DNA of 64,000 nt from Chionoecetes opilio (GCA_016584305.1 JACEEZ010011116.1:24900-88899); one strand, 5' to 3'. Shown: positions 23,241-34,635, counted from the first letter of the stretch. The notes: a model not told the origin generated them from the letters alone. Translations and numbers: made by a program.

Positions 23241-23776
23241 ATTTTACGAAGCACCAAACTTCCCTACACAATAGGGAGCATGTTTTTGTTTACCTTATTG
23301 TATTCTAAGAGACATTTTCTCTCTGAGCTTTCCGTCGCAAATCAATAGTTTCGGAGATATAGAACATTTTAGGTGAGAGGAGGAATACGTCTCCTTGTAT
23401 AAAAAGGCCACCCTCTTCCTCTTCTTGTGACATGCATCGCTTGTGTTTGGTATTTTATTAAACTTTTTTTTTATTATTGAACCCAGTTAGGAGGTTAAAG
23501 GTTAGGTAAGTTAGGTTAGGTTCAGGTTAGGTTAGGTTAGGTTAGGTAGCCATGGGTGCGCCTCCGAAACAAAAGTCATGCAGGTCACAAGAAGAGGAAG
23601 AGGGAGGCATTTTATAACAAGGAGACTTATTCTTCCTCCCACCTAAAATTTTCATATCTCCGAAACTATTGATTTGCGACAGAAAGTTCAAGGAGAAAAT
23701 GTCTCTTAGAATACAATAAGGTAAATAAAAACCATGCTCCCAATTGTGTAGGGAACTTTGGTGCTGTCGTAAAAAT
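23241..23776. repeat. Foldback palindrome with TTAGG core (1)
   Basis: Left arm 23241-23436 and right arm 23577-23776 are inverted copies; for example GCGACAGAAAGTTCAAGGAG pairs with its diverged complement at about 23320-23337. The spacer holds GGTTAGGTTAGGTTAGG at about 23505-23547. No ORF. Confidence 0.82.
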
Positions 23777-23807
23777 TTACCTATGGGTGGTAAAAGTTTC
23801 ACGTAAA

Positions 23808-24235
23808 TTTCTAGTGTTTGCCCATACTCTCCCACTTCCCCCAAACAAGTTTGGGGACCTGTGGGAATGCGGGGTTTTCGGGTGGGGAACAAATTATGCG
23901 TTGGAACACGTATTTAAGAGTTGTGTAGGGGGGCTAAAATTCCCTAGATCTAGGGTAATTTCCTTATATCTAGAGAAATTTGCATAACCAAATTTAACTT
24001 AACCTAGCGGGGGGCTTGACCCACCGATAACCTAATCTAACCAAATCTAACCTAACCTAATCAAATTAGACTCAGAAGAAATCCAATAAATTTCCCTAGA
24101 TCTAGGGAATTTTTCAACTCCCCTAACTCAAAAACTATGTGGTTGCGACGCATATTTATACCCCAGCCAAATATCCCGCATTCCCCAGGTACCCAAGCTT
24201 GTCTTGTGGAGAGGGGGAGTATGGGCAAACACCAG
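23808..24235. repeat. Foldback palindrome with CCTAA-type core (2)
   Basis: Left arm about 23808-23965 (TGTTTGCCCATACTC outward, CCCTAGATCTAGGG inward) and right arm about 24088-24235 are diverged inverted copies. The spacer contains AACCTAATCTAACC-type words. Single arms of the same family recur at about 25395-25510, 31560-31670 and 32020-32100, and a more diverged one near 34885-34950. Confidence 0.75.
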
Positions 24236-24260
24236 AATAATACCCAAGCTTGGGTAAAAA

Positions 24261-24850
24261 TTTACGGTTAAGATTTGTTTTATCGCCCCTGACATAGCTC
24301 GCTTACTTCGTTATGAAGGACTAATCTTTTGTCATGAACATCTTCTTCTAACCTTCAAACCTCTTGGAAAGCTGTTACTTTGGTCAAAATCACATCTAAG
24401 AAGAATGAATAAAGTGCAACTCCACCGTCGCCATCAGTGCAGTCAAGAGACCGCGGGGCAAGCCCTCCCTCACGTACAGCAGCCAGTCTAGGTTAGGTTA
24501 AGGTTTAGGTTAGGATTAGTTTAGTTTAGAATAAAGCTAAACTAAACCTAACCTTAACCTTAACCTAACCTAACCTAACCTAACCTAACCTAGTCTGGCT
24601 GCTGTCCGTGAGAGAAGACTGGAAGTGAAAGAGGCGCCCGTCCCGCGGTCTAGACTGCGCTGATGGCGACGGCAGAACAGCACTTTATTTATTCTTATTA
24701 GATAATTTTTGTCCGTGATTTTGACCAAAGTAACAGCTTTCCAAGAGGTTTGAAGGTTAGTAGAAGACGTGTATGACAAAATATTAGTCCTGCATAAGGT
24801 AGTAAGCGAGATATGGCGGGGGCAATAAAACGAATCTTAACCTAAATTAC
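24261..24850. repeat. Large palindrome with TTAGG-derived centre (3)
   Basis: The arms are about 24261-24519 and 24532-24850 and close on a TTTAG/CTAAA centre. The inner arms are degenerate GGTTAGG / CCTAACC and the outer arms are unique sequence (GCTGTTACTTTGGTCAAAAT pairs with its complement at about 24717-24738). A diverged partial arm recurs at about 28780-28930. Confidence 0.85.
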
Positions 24851-25599
24851 TATGATTTCTAGATTTTCAGACAAGTTTTAAATTTTTTCGCTTGATAAGT
24901 GATGCTTTTCCGGTAAATTTACGGTTTAGGTCATCCCGCGATTTTGAGGCTAAAACTTAATTTTCCTGAATAGTTTTGATATGCTTTGAATAAATCTGGC
25001 ACTCGTTTTTGTCGGAAGTCAAATTTTATGTATGAGTGTAGGGGGGTGGCCTCCCGGGCCCTCCCGGCCCGCCCTGCAAATCTTGTTCCGCTTTGTACTG
25101 CCGTAGTTTTGAAACTTCTTTTTTTCTTGATATCATCTGTTACTAAACCAAACCCCACCTCTAACCTAAACTAACCTGATTTAATCTAACTTAACCGTTT
25201 CTGGCTGAAATAACTAGAGATTTCCGGAAGTATACAAGTCATGTAACGCCATTATTATTCAATTGCGCCATGGCAAATGGGGTTCAAAGACTCAGAATGA
25301 GGATATCTACACGATGAGACTGGTTAAAATTGGCAGGCTCGAGGATGACTTAATTCATAATTATACCGCTTTTCCTAATGGAGATGTTTTTTTGATAAAC
25401 TTCTAGTGTTTTGCCCTCTCCCCCAAACCAGCTTGGTGACCTGTAGGAATGTGGGGTTTTCGGGTAAGGAGCAAATATGAGTCGCAAACACTTATTTTGG
25501 AGTTATGTAGGACAGCCAAAATTCCCTAAATCTAGGGAAATTTCCTAGGAAAATTTAACCTCCTAGCGGAGGGGGCTTCGTCCCCCTTCGACCTCCCAG

Positions 25600-25740
25600 T
25601 AATATAACCTAACCTAAGCAAATTTAACCTAACCTATTGGGGGGGGGGGGGCTGTCCCCTACAACCCCCCGATAATCTAACCCAAGCTCTTAACCTAACC
25701 AAATTTAACCAGTATTTTGGTACTTTCAACCAGTAATTGA
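25600..25740. repeat. Degenerate CCTAA-type array with G-run
   Basis: Repeated AACCTAACC words surround an 11-G run at about 25640. The array is interstitial and degenerate and does not cap a chromosome end. Confidence 0.6.
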
Positions 25741-26312
25741 GTACGAGGTTAAAAGTGCTGTTTTTCTATGTATTTTGATGTGCTAAGAATGATTGTCACA
25801 TTAAAAAAACGTTGATAATGCCTTATTTTAGAGTTATCCCCCTTTACTCCCGCATTAGGTTTATCCCTGCTATAGGTTAAGCTACTCAACCAACGTCCAG
25901 GTTAGGTTAGCGAACTAGCGGGGGGGGGGGGGGGTCAGATATGTCAGATTACGTAACCAATGTCCATGTATTAAACAGCAGTTTTACCGTTGTAAAGATT
26001 TAACTAGAGAATTTTCTAAGAATAGGTAGGTAATTCCCTTGGACTCGGTTATATATTTTTATGTATTATCGGCTTTGTCATCCCATAGAGTTTTAACTAT
26101 GGGATATATTTTAAGTCATCCACATAATCTACTACAAAAAACCTAGTTTCCATTTCCCCACCAAAAACCCCGGGTTTCTAATGGGTCCCCAGGTTTATTA
26201 GGGAGGAGGAGGATAACTACAAAATAAGGCATTTCCGACAATTTTAATATGACCATCATTCGTAACACATCAAAATACATAGAAAAAGAGCACTTTTAAG
26301 CTCGTACTCAAT
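25736..26312. repeat. Foldback element with TTAGG and poly-G spacer (4)
   Basis: Arms 25736-25843 and 26205-26312 are inverted and similar (TTTTTCTATGTATTTTGATG on the left has its complement on the right). The spacer includes GGTTAGGTTAG and a 14-G run near 25919-25934. The outer sequence (ACGTAGTTATG/CATAACTACGT, GTAAACAAA) is echoed at about 30645-30675. Confidence 0.75.
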
Positions 26313-26428
26313 GGGCCCCAGACATAACTACGTCACGGTTTGTTTACCGCTGTGCATTGTGGGGATAAGTCGGGGTCGCCGCGGGTGACCTACGAAGGGA
26401 AGGCCCGTACCAAGAGTCATGATGAAGG

Positions 26429-27820
26429 TTGAGTTTAGTTTAGTTTAGTTTAGTTTATTGCCATATCTTTAGAAGTACATATATTATATAATTATATACA
26501 AATGTGATCTTAGGCATTAGTCCGCCGAGCAACAGCTCCCTGGCGGACAGGAACAGTGTACAAAATATTATAAATATATGAAGGGCGGCAATAATAAATA
26601 TATTTTACAAATAAAAAAAATGTTAACTACCATAACAAGTACCCAAGTTGATTGATACAATTAAACACTAATTTTGCTACTGAAAATACTAATGATGTGA
26701 AGAATATTCATATTAATCCCTAATGTTTTGATTCTGTTGATGGAAAAAGTAAATCTTAAGTCTATTTTTAAATGTATTAAAATTGTTAATACTTTTCAAA
26801 TTGTTTGGTAAATTGTTCCAACAATTAGGACCAACACAGTGCAGTGAATGTTTATATAATGTTGTTCGTGGTTGTGGACATATCAGGTCAATATGGTTTC
26901 CCCGCGTACCTTGACTGTGGTGAAGAACTTTAAATAATTTATTACTATCACTACTATCATTTATACCATTGTAAATTGTAAGTACAAGAAAATATTTTTT
27001 TTTAAACTCAAATTTCAGTAACCCTAAATCATTAAATAATAAATCTGTATGATCATACTTGCCTTTAAAGGTAATTGTTTTTATTATTTCTTTTGTGCAA
27101 TGAAAACATCTTTTACAGTGGAAGGCCAAGTACATCCCCAGACAGACAAACAGTAAATTATATATGGATAACATAAAGAATAGTATATGCTTCGCAAAGC
27201 TTCAGTCGTTAAGTTGTGCCTAATTCTGTATAAAATTCCACACATTTTTGATAAGTTCAAATTTACAGATTGTATATGTTTTTTTCCAATTTAAATTTTC
27301 GTCAATAATAACACCCAGAAATCTAATGTAAGTGACTCTCTGAATTTCATTTTCTCCAAGGTAAACTGAGCCTAAAATATTAGCAACAGAACGATTTTGA
27401 AAGAGTATATAATTAGTTTTTCTTATGTTTACAGATAGTTTATTAGCTAAAACCCATTTCGATATATTCTCTAGTTCACTATTAACTTTAACATGTAACT
27501 GATCTAATGCCCTATCTTTTAAGAGAAGATTTGTGTCGTCTGCAAAGATAACATAGCTGAAGTTATAACTGGCATTACAAATATCATTAATATATACCAA
27601 GAATAGTAAAGGCCCCAAATTGATCCCTGAGGCACTCCCCTATTGGTACTTTTCAGCGTGATATATTGTTGTTACAAAACACTGCTTGTTTCCTGTCTGT
27701 CAAGTAGCTAGTGAATAGTTTAAGTGGTACACCTCTTATTCCCAAATTTTCAAGTTTATCTAATAATATTTTATGATTAAGTGAGTCGAAAGCTTTAGAC
27801 AAGTCTAGAAATAGAATTGA
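26429..27820 (-). mobile_element. 5'-truncated LINE (LINE-C), CR1-like
   Basis: This minus-strand element ends in a TTTAG-type pentamer tail (plus strand 26434-26457). About 65-90 bp inside the 3' end a GTCCGCC/GGCGGAC stem-loop sits at 26520-26548, a position used for RT recognition in some LINE clades. It encodes RT and C-terminal sequence in at least three frames. The 5' side stops at a palindrome (27819-28014). Confidence 0.85.
26713..27820 (-). pseudogene. LINE-C reverse transcriptase and C-terminal region
   Basis: From 27820 downward it reads HSILFLDLSKAFDSLNHK, then KQAVF. A frameshift follows near 27620 inside GSI/LGPLLF, giving LGPLLFLVYINDI and FADDTNLLLKD (catalytic FADD at about 27530-27545). 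After about 27220 a further shift leads to TFKGKYDHTDLLF and, near the end, HCVGPNCWNNLPNNLKS, a typical end of CR1-group proteins. The catalytic Asp pair is intact. The protein is broken and lacks the endonuclease. Confidence 0.85.
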
Positions 27821-28014
27821 GTGGCGACCTTCGTCGACTGAGGAAGGGTACCATGAAAGGGATATTTTTCGGAACGAAGAGCAGCGACGACAGTCAAAGG
27901 TCGGCACGAAGGCACGGGTACCCCGTGTCTTCACGCCGACCTTCCTCGCCGCTCTTCGTTATGAAAAATATCCCTTTTATGGTACCCTTCCTCAGTCGAC
28001 GAAGGTCGTCACTC
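27819..28014. repeat. 196-bp near-perfect palindrome
   Basis: Arms of about 95 bp are separated by almost no loop; GACTGAGGAAGGGTACCAT pairs with ATGGTACCCTTCCTCAGTC. It abuts the truncated 5' end of LINE-C, so it marks either an insertion point or the truncation point. No TTAGG core. Confidence 0.88.
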
Positions 28015-28041
28015 GACCTTCATCATGACTTGGTACGGGCC

Positions 28042-28315
28042 GAAAACTACGACGATGGAAGAATTTAGAGTTGTTTTGCGTGAAATTGATATTCCAGGTG
28101 CTACATTACCGTGCTCTGTTCTGTGTCCCTACCACTTGCTTACTTCTTAATGAGACTGTTGGGACTGTTTTCCTGGTTTAGAAGCCTCTGCACATCAGCC
28201 ATTATCTCAGGTCTTCTCTAGTGTTGTCAGCGAGAACAGAGCACGGAAATGTAGCACCTGGAATATATCAATTTCGCGCAAAACGACTATAAATTCTTTC
28301 ATCATCGTAGTTTTC
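28042..28315. repeat. 274-bp foldback MITE
   Basis: The inverted ends start GAAAACTACGACGATGGAAG and are about 85 bp long (28042-28125 with 28231-28315). They include CCAGGTGCTACATT and its complement. It lies 27 bp from the preceding palindrome. No ORF. Confidence 0.85.
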
Positions 28316-28319
28316 TCTT

Positions 28320-29440
28320 TGTAGGTTGTATATATATTCATGGTTATGATAGTATTAATGTACCTTATTAATTGAGTTCTTTTTGTTGTCTTTTCTCCGA
28401 ATACGTAGTAAGGTATACATCACGGTTTAATTAAGTTTTACTTGACGAGCCAATGCAATAAGAGAAAATTGAAGTTAAAATGAGTAGTTTTACTAACCAT
28501 TAGTCATACAAATTTGAATAGGTATAGACCTATATGTATGTATGTATATATGCATATGTATGCTACTATTTAGGTTCTGCTATGTTAACCATTTTTGGGA
28601 ATGGTGTGAAGTAGATGCATGAAGGCAGTAAAAATAATATGCAGTCTCCTAGAAGCACTTATATCACTTTAGTTTTGGCATGTGCCACTTGTGCAGTGAA
28701 CAGTTCAGATGTAGGTATTTCACGCAGTCTGAATGAACAGTTCAGGTACCCCACATACAATAATGATGGATTAATTATTCGGTCAAAATCACACGCAAAA
28801 TGATCTGAATAGAATAAATAGATGAAACTCCGCCGTCGCCATTGCAGTCCAGTCCCCAGGCGCACCTCTCCCAGGCCTCCCTCACGGACAGGTTAGGTTA
28901 GTAATGTTAAGGTTAGGTTTAGTTTAATTTTATTTGTGACCTATATTTTTCTGGTTGATTTTGATGTGTTTTGAAATAATCTGGTTTGTTTTCTTGGAAA
29001 TCACTAGTTTTTCACAGGTGGATTCAAGAGGATAAAATTAGTATCTAGTTATTGCAGGAAAAACCAAGGTCAGATTCTTTCACAACACATCAAAATCTAC
29101 TACCACAAAAAATAGTTTCGTCTGCAATTGGAGAGGGTTACTAAAACGAGTCTACCTATTTTTCTTCTTTCTTGTCAAAGTGAACCTTAATTTTTCTTAG
29201 GGTTTGCATAATTCATGTCATGTTGAATTTATTTCCCTTATGGTATCTGGTTGTGAACTGAAGGAGTTCTATCCATGGTTGGCCACAGTAGATTTCGTGA
29301 CTAAATCCAGGGCTGTGATTAGCTAGATTGGCAATGTTGTTACTAGGTTGGCTTATATTTAGCTTCATTGAGTCATTATGTACTCCACAGTGATGAGGCA
29401 AACTGTTTGGTAAAATCATAATTGGAAGAGTACAAGAAAT
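28320..29440. other. No gene recognised
   Basis: AT-rich unique-looking sequence with a TATG microrepeat near 28530 and a partial palindrome-family arm at about 28780-28930 ending in GGTTAGGTTAG. I see no domain in the short frames. Confidence 0.5.
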
Positions 29441-29449
29441 CACAAATGG

Positions 29450-30440
29450 CAAGGTTAGTGAGGAGCAAGGCAGATTTAGAACTGGGAAAGTTTGTATAGA
29501 TCAGATCTTTGATATGCGAATGATTATAATTAAGAAAATGTTAGCAAAAGACAAGAAGATGTATGCTGTATTCATGGATTTAGAGAAGGTATATGACAAG
29601 AGTAGACTGGGAGGCAATATGGATGTATTGAAGGGTTATGGTGTGGATATGGAGTAGAGTATGTATATCTAGTAAGCTTTTGCGTGATTATGTATACCTA
29701 AACTGACCTTTACCTAACCTAACCTAACCTAACCATTACCGTCGGCGAGTTTTCCTAATTTGTGTAGGGACAAGAATTTCGGTAGACGAGATTACCTGAT
29801 ACCGTGAGGCAAGGATGGGCGTCACCTAGGTTATGCACCTTGTTTATGGATGGAGTAATAAGATAAATTAAGGCAAAGGTTGATAATGGTGGTGTAGAGA
29901 TGAGTATAGATAATACAAAAGGGAATCTCAATATTATGTGTTCACAGAGACACTGTACTACTTGCAGAGATTAAAAAAGATTTGCAAAAATTGGTAATAA
30001 ATTCAGTACAGTTTGTGTTAGGAGGAAATGGACAGTTCAAGTGGCCAAAAGGGAAGTGAGGGTTTTTAAGAAATTAAAGAGTGAAGTTATTGAATTTGAA
30101 GATCAATATAGAATGAAAGTTGTATAATCAAAAGTTGTATGATCAATATAGAATGAAAATAATGATGAATGGGCAGATAATGTCTCTATCCCGTGCAAGA
30201 CTGAAGCACGGAAGGGAGATAAGGAAGAGAGAGCCCTGCAAGGAAGGAAGTAGTGTTATCCTTGGGGGCGCATGATGAATAAAGGACGTGAGTAAGGAAG
30301 GCACTTATAGAGATAGCATACAAAGTTCCGACAGTAACATATGCAAGTGAGCCCTGAACGTGGAATAAATGTCAGAGGTCTAAGATTCAAGCAGTTGAAA
30401 TGATTTACTTGAAGGTGTCTGATTGAGTTCGCATATTGTC
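29450..30440 (+). pseudogene. Highly decayed LINE reverse transcriptase (LINE-D)
   Basis: In a plus-strand frame 29450-29655 reads EEQGRFRTGKVCIDQIF then KMYAVFMDLEKVYDK, the RT motif around the first catalytic Asp. After a gap holding CCTAA repeats, about 29810 gives VRQGWAS…LFMDGVI, and about 30310-30415 gives VPTVTYASE…TWNK…QAVEM. These are in the right order for an RT and its downstream region, in several frames with many stops. The YADD region is not recognisable. It is a relic, not collinear with LINE-A, -B or -C. Confidence 0.75.
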
Positions 30441-30444
30441 TTTT

Positions 30445-32235
30445 CTTATGAGCCTTATCCAATTTTTCTTTCTATTCACCCTTTTAAAAGTTGGTAAAAC
30501 CGTAAAGAAGGAGTTTGTCTACTTGTTGCAATACAAATTTGGGAACAAAACAGTTTGCATGAGGCATATTTAAGGACACAGTGTTGCCTTTTTTCACTGT
30601 AGCCCCCCTCAGCCTCATGACCCCGACTTAACCCCCCCAAGCACCGCGGTAAACAAAATGACGTAGTTATGGATTGGGTCCATTACTGGGTTTAAAGTAC
30701 CCAATTACCATTTAACATAACCTCCCGATAATCTAACCTACCCTAACTGGGGGGCTCTGCCCCCTAGGCCGCCCGATAACCTAACAAAATTTTACCTTAA
30801 CTCTCTAAGTGGGAAGGGGGGAGGGGTTGACAACTAAACCGGTCATCATTCCTGTTTGTGAGGATCGTCGGTTCACACCTCTTGGGGCTTAAAGAAACCC
30901 AATCCATTTTCCCTACCCCGGTAGATCTAGGAAGTTTTACAACACCCGTAAGGGAAAGCGACCGTGACGGTGATGGTAGGGGTCGCGTCGCTTTCCAGAT
31001 CCAGGATCGTCTGAGCAGGGAGGGGGGGGACCAAATGGGTTTTCAGAGAGAAAACACACGGGGACTGTGGAAGTTTAATCTTACTCTTTTACACAGTTAA
31101 ACAAATACAAATCACAATAAAACAAGGATACTACCACTGAGGCTTCGCAACACCTTCCTCGTTCTGTCTCCGTGACACGGGGAAGAGAAGCTATACATAC
31201 TCACTACATGTCACTGGAGACAAACGAACGGAAGAAAGTGGAGGCACCTTGTCGTAGTATAAACCTTTCAACCCAGCCAAGGGAGAGAGGTGTGCCCAGC
31301 TCGGCACCAAGCCCACTCTCTCTGGAATGCCGATGCATGGAGGCCTAGTAACCTCGGTTGGAAGCCTCACGAACCAGGTAGTGATGGGTTGAGGCCTTGG
31401 GAACCAGGTCATTAAGGCGCTGACCTTGCGGGCTAACGACCTCAGAGGCTGAAAGGGAAAGGGGCGGGGGCGAGCTTCGAACTACATTTCGAAGCGCCAT
31501 AATTATCCGCTCCTCCCCAGCCGGCTGATGGTGGGAGTTCTGTTTTTCCCTTACACACCTCTAACTCAAAAACTGTGGTTGTGATGCATATTTTGTACCC
31601 CAGCCAAATATCCCGCATTTCTGCAGATCCCCAAGCTTGTTTTGGTGGAGTATGGGCAAACACTAGAAGAATACCGTTTTTTCCTGTGCAAACCTCAAAA
31701 AAGTGTTTTTTGCTATTCAAAAGTTTTTTGCTATTCAAAAGTTTTTTGCTATTCAAAAAAGGGACAAATTTCTAAAAATACGCTTTATAGACGTTTTGAC
31801 TGGAAAAAAAACACTCCATTTGTAAAAGCATCAAATAATAACCTGATCAAACCATTAAACTAACCTAACCTTCAAATTAACCTAACCTAGCCTAGGTATG
31901 AGAATTATAATATTTGCACATTTGATTGTTACTTTCACATTCGTTCTGACCTACAGAAACAGTAGAGATGAAAAATACTTGAATCCAGACACAGTCATGT
32001 TTTAAATATTATTAGCCCATGCTTGGAGACCTGCGCGGGGTTTTCGGGGGGGGAACAAATAATGCGTCGGAAACACGTATTTTTGGAGTTGTGGAGGAGG
32101 ATATTTAAATCCCCTAGATAAAGAGTTATTCACTGATCTAGGGAGATTTACCTAACCAACTTTGACCTAACCTCCTAGCGAGGGGACACCATCCTCGACC
32201 CTCCGGTAATCTAATCTAACCTAGCTGGGGGGCCA
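30445..32235. other. No gene; mixed dispersed-repeat fragments
   Basis: This stretch contains CCTAA-type words, an arm of the palindrome-2 family at about 31560-31670 and another at about 32020-32100. It also has a three-fold AAAAGTTTTTTGCTATTC duplication at about 31708-31758 and the dispersed repeat shared with 1290-1375. I recognise no protein. Confidence 0.5.
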
Positions 32236-32239
32236 CGCC

Positions 32240-32620
32240 CCTCATGCTCACTGCTCTTCTGAAGTTGCTAACTCCATGCCTCCCCCCTTCCCGCGGCCTC
32301 GCTGTACAAGACTTTCTACTCATTCTCATCCGTATTTCTGTCCATATCCTAATGCAAGAGTTAATCAGTATCTTTACTCTTTCATCCCTTTCACTGGTAA
32401 GCTCTGGAACTCTCTTCCTGTTTCTATTTTTCCACCTTCCTATGACTTAGATCTTTTCAAGAGAGGAGTGACAAGACCCCTGAAACTAAATTTCCCCCCC
32501 CCCCCCCCCCCCCCCCCCCCCCTTCTTTATTCACTTAGTCTTCTTTATAGGGACTGGCAACTAAGTGGGCTTTTTTTATCTTTTTTTTTTCCCCCTTTGG
32601 CCAGTCATTGTGATGCAAAA
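32240..32620 (+). pseudogene. Jockey-like LINE 3' coding fragment
   Basis: The plus strand encodes FPRPRCTRLSTHSHPY, then NARVNQYLYSFIPFTGKLWN, then LPVSIFPPSYDL, the end of a jockey/CR1-type RT protein. A second copy of the same family lies at 37640-38250 on the minus strand. A 30-odd C run at about 32490-32521 interrupts it and may be a sequencing artefact. The upstream RT core is absent. Confidence 0.75.
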
Positions 32621-33039
32621 AAAAAAAATGTCTGCTCCCCGTGTTTGGTCCTGTGTTTAACCATATCAGTGTTCACCAAACTGTATGAGGTGGTGTTTAT
32701 AAATTCAAACTTTTGGCAAATATGAATTGTTGACGAAACTATTAGCTGTATCATAAACGTAACAAATTGTGATCATGGGACCAGTTACGTGCTCTGTATG
32801 TGATACAGGTAAGTTATTGAGGATTTTGTTATGTTTGAAAGATTAAATTAGTGGTCAGCCCCGGTCGAAATTTGCTCACCGGTATCAAATTAGGGCGAGA
32901 ATGCTAGAGGTGTTTTTTGAGAAGGTATAAATGCCTAGAGTTAGAAAACATGTGATAGCATTGTGGGGGTGGCAGCTTTATATGATTATCTCCCTTTTTC
33001 CAAAATGGCCCCCAAAAAATACCTCATCATTCTATCTTC

Positions 33040-34030
33040 AGGTATCATTCTTTTCCCAGCTGGTCATAAGACACCCCATGTCCAAACTTATTCAGTATCC
33101 GAATGACCCAGTGTTTCCAGTGAGTGCTTTTACCGCATAAGGAAGCAGGAAATGTTTTGGGGTTTATACTGCCCACGTTGTAACAGCGTAAATCATGCCC
33201 TGGCTAAATGACTCGACAAGAATAGCAGTCCTTTGGGATTTATTCGTAGTACTAGTTGTATCTCCAGTGGGGGAGCCCGACAGAAATCGCTGTAACTCAT
33301 TGGTTATGGCGATATGATTAGCTACATCAGACGGATGATATGGCCACGGGGTGAAAATCATGCCTTCTTGATGGCCGTTCGGATATGGTGACGAAGTCTG
33401 ATCTATGATCTTGTTGATATCTGTAGACTTTCCCTTTCCCAAAGCTTGAGCTCCCTATGTAGATTTGATTTTCCAAGACAACACCCTTTTAATGAGACAC
33501 AGCATGGAACCATCAACAACTTTCCCTTGTCGTCGGAAAATATTTCTACTGCACCTCCAAGCTCGGATTTCAGTCTTCGTGCATATTCTTCTTTGTTGAA
33601 TCCTTCAAAGATTAACTCCACCAGGGCAACATTAATGATTTCCAATTTTTTGGTCAAGGAGGTTGAACTGGTATAATCCTCTTTTTGGGGATAATATCTT
33701 CTCTGATGTATTCGAAAAGGTCTTGGAAGCTTCTCCTTCAACCTTGTGATACAGTATAAATTCATCTGTTTTCTTTCTCTTTTTCATTCCATTGCTGTCC
33801 TCTTTGTTCCTAGTGTAATTCCTAAGCATGAAGCGTGGTAGTGTGCCTCTGCGGCAACAATGTCTTACTGGTTAGTGTATCATCCTGCCGTCTGCATTCT
33901 GACGGCACTCTCTCTTAGTGTTTGATCTACTCTCAGTTGTGAAGCTAAGGTAAGTGTTTCACGTGATTGGAGTGCTTTTTGAACTTGACCTTGCTACAGA
34001 ATACGCAGATCGGAGCATAAACTCTTGATT
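33040..34030 (-). pseudogene. Academ-like transposase N-terminal/middle region
   Basis: Downstream of the 2A frame, several broken minus frames give YAPICVFC…HSNHVKH (a CCHH-like finger at about 33955-34022), then RVDQTLRESAVRMQTA and DIVAAEAHYHASC. Next come EEYARRLKSELGGAVEIF (about 33530-33590), AILVESFSQGMIYAV and PKHFLLPYAVKALTGN. Last is RILNKFGHGVSYDQL (about 33060-33105). This order is what I know from large uncharacterised proteins that end with the GCDTVSA and Cys-cluster region seen at 20.0-20.6 kb. At least four frame changes or stops are present. It is non-functional. Confidence 0.7.
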
Positions 34031-34214
34031 CATGTGTTGATGTTCTGGAAGACTTTTTTGGAGGACAGTCACTACTACCAGTAGATCAATACTACATTTA
34101 CCTGCTTTACTTTTCAGAGTTTCCAAGGGCTCTTTTCATGGTGAACATGCTTCTACATTTCGATGATAGAATATAATTGGAACTTCTTTGTCCCGAAGCG
34201 TTTTTTTAAAACGT

Positions 34215-34632
34215 CTAGAATGGGACATGGTTCCTGACTTTGGCGGCTTCAAGTAAGGTAACCAGGAGGCATGGCTTTGAGGACTGACAAAATGTTATCT
34301 CCGTCGGATACTGCCTGGTGTATGATGCAAGTTTCTTGGCGGGTGCCTGTGGCGTTTCCATGTTAACGGACATTCCCGGCCTCCTACGTTGAAGTTCCAC
34401 AGCTACCACGACACCGGATTCTGGTCCCGGATTCTTCTCTACATCACCAGCCTTCAACAATAGCTTCGAGAGGTAGTCGGCTGCTACTCTACCTCTCCAC
34501 TCCAAAAACCCGACTTTCTCTGAACGCACGACCTGCGGGCCGGCTGGTCTTCCGGCAGTGGTGGTCTCCTCGAGGGTCTCCAACGTCGCCAGTCGATCGT
34601 CCGGTCCGTCTCTCGCCGATGAAATACGACAC
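34215..34632 (-). pseudogene. N-terminal 2A-peptide ORF of the Academ-like element
   Basis: The minus-strand frame 34583-34215 (122 codons) reads METLEETTTAGRPAGPQ, then LSKLLLKAGDVEKNPGP. The last nine residues are an exact GDVExNPGP 2A signature (core codons at 34422-34448) preceded by a short Leu-rich stretch. The 2A signal makes ribosomes skip a peptide bond between Gly and Pro, releasing the N-terminal piece. The ATG position is not reliable because the codon read as M is TTG. The frame stays open upstream to a polypyrimidine tract and CAG at 34633-34654, a plausible splice acceptor, so the true start may lie in an earlier exon. The tail after the 2A is about 65 residues, then a stop. 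Confidence 0.72.
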
Positions 34633-34635
34633 CTG

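Noticed and set aside
23480..24600. TTAGG arrays as a chromosome end
   Set aside because: The arrays are short, degenerate, in both orientations and embedded in palindromes, with sequence on both sides; interstitial only.
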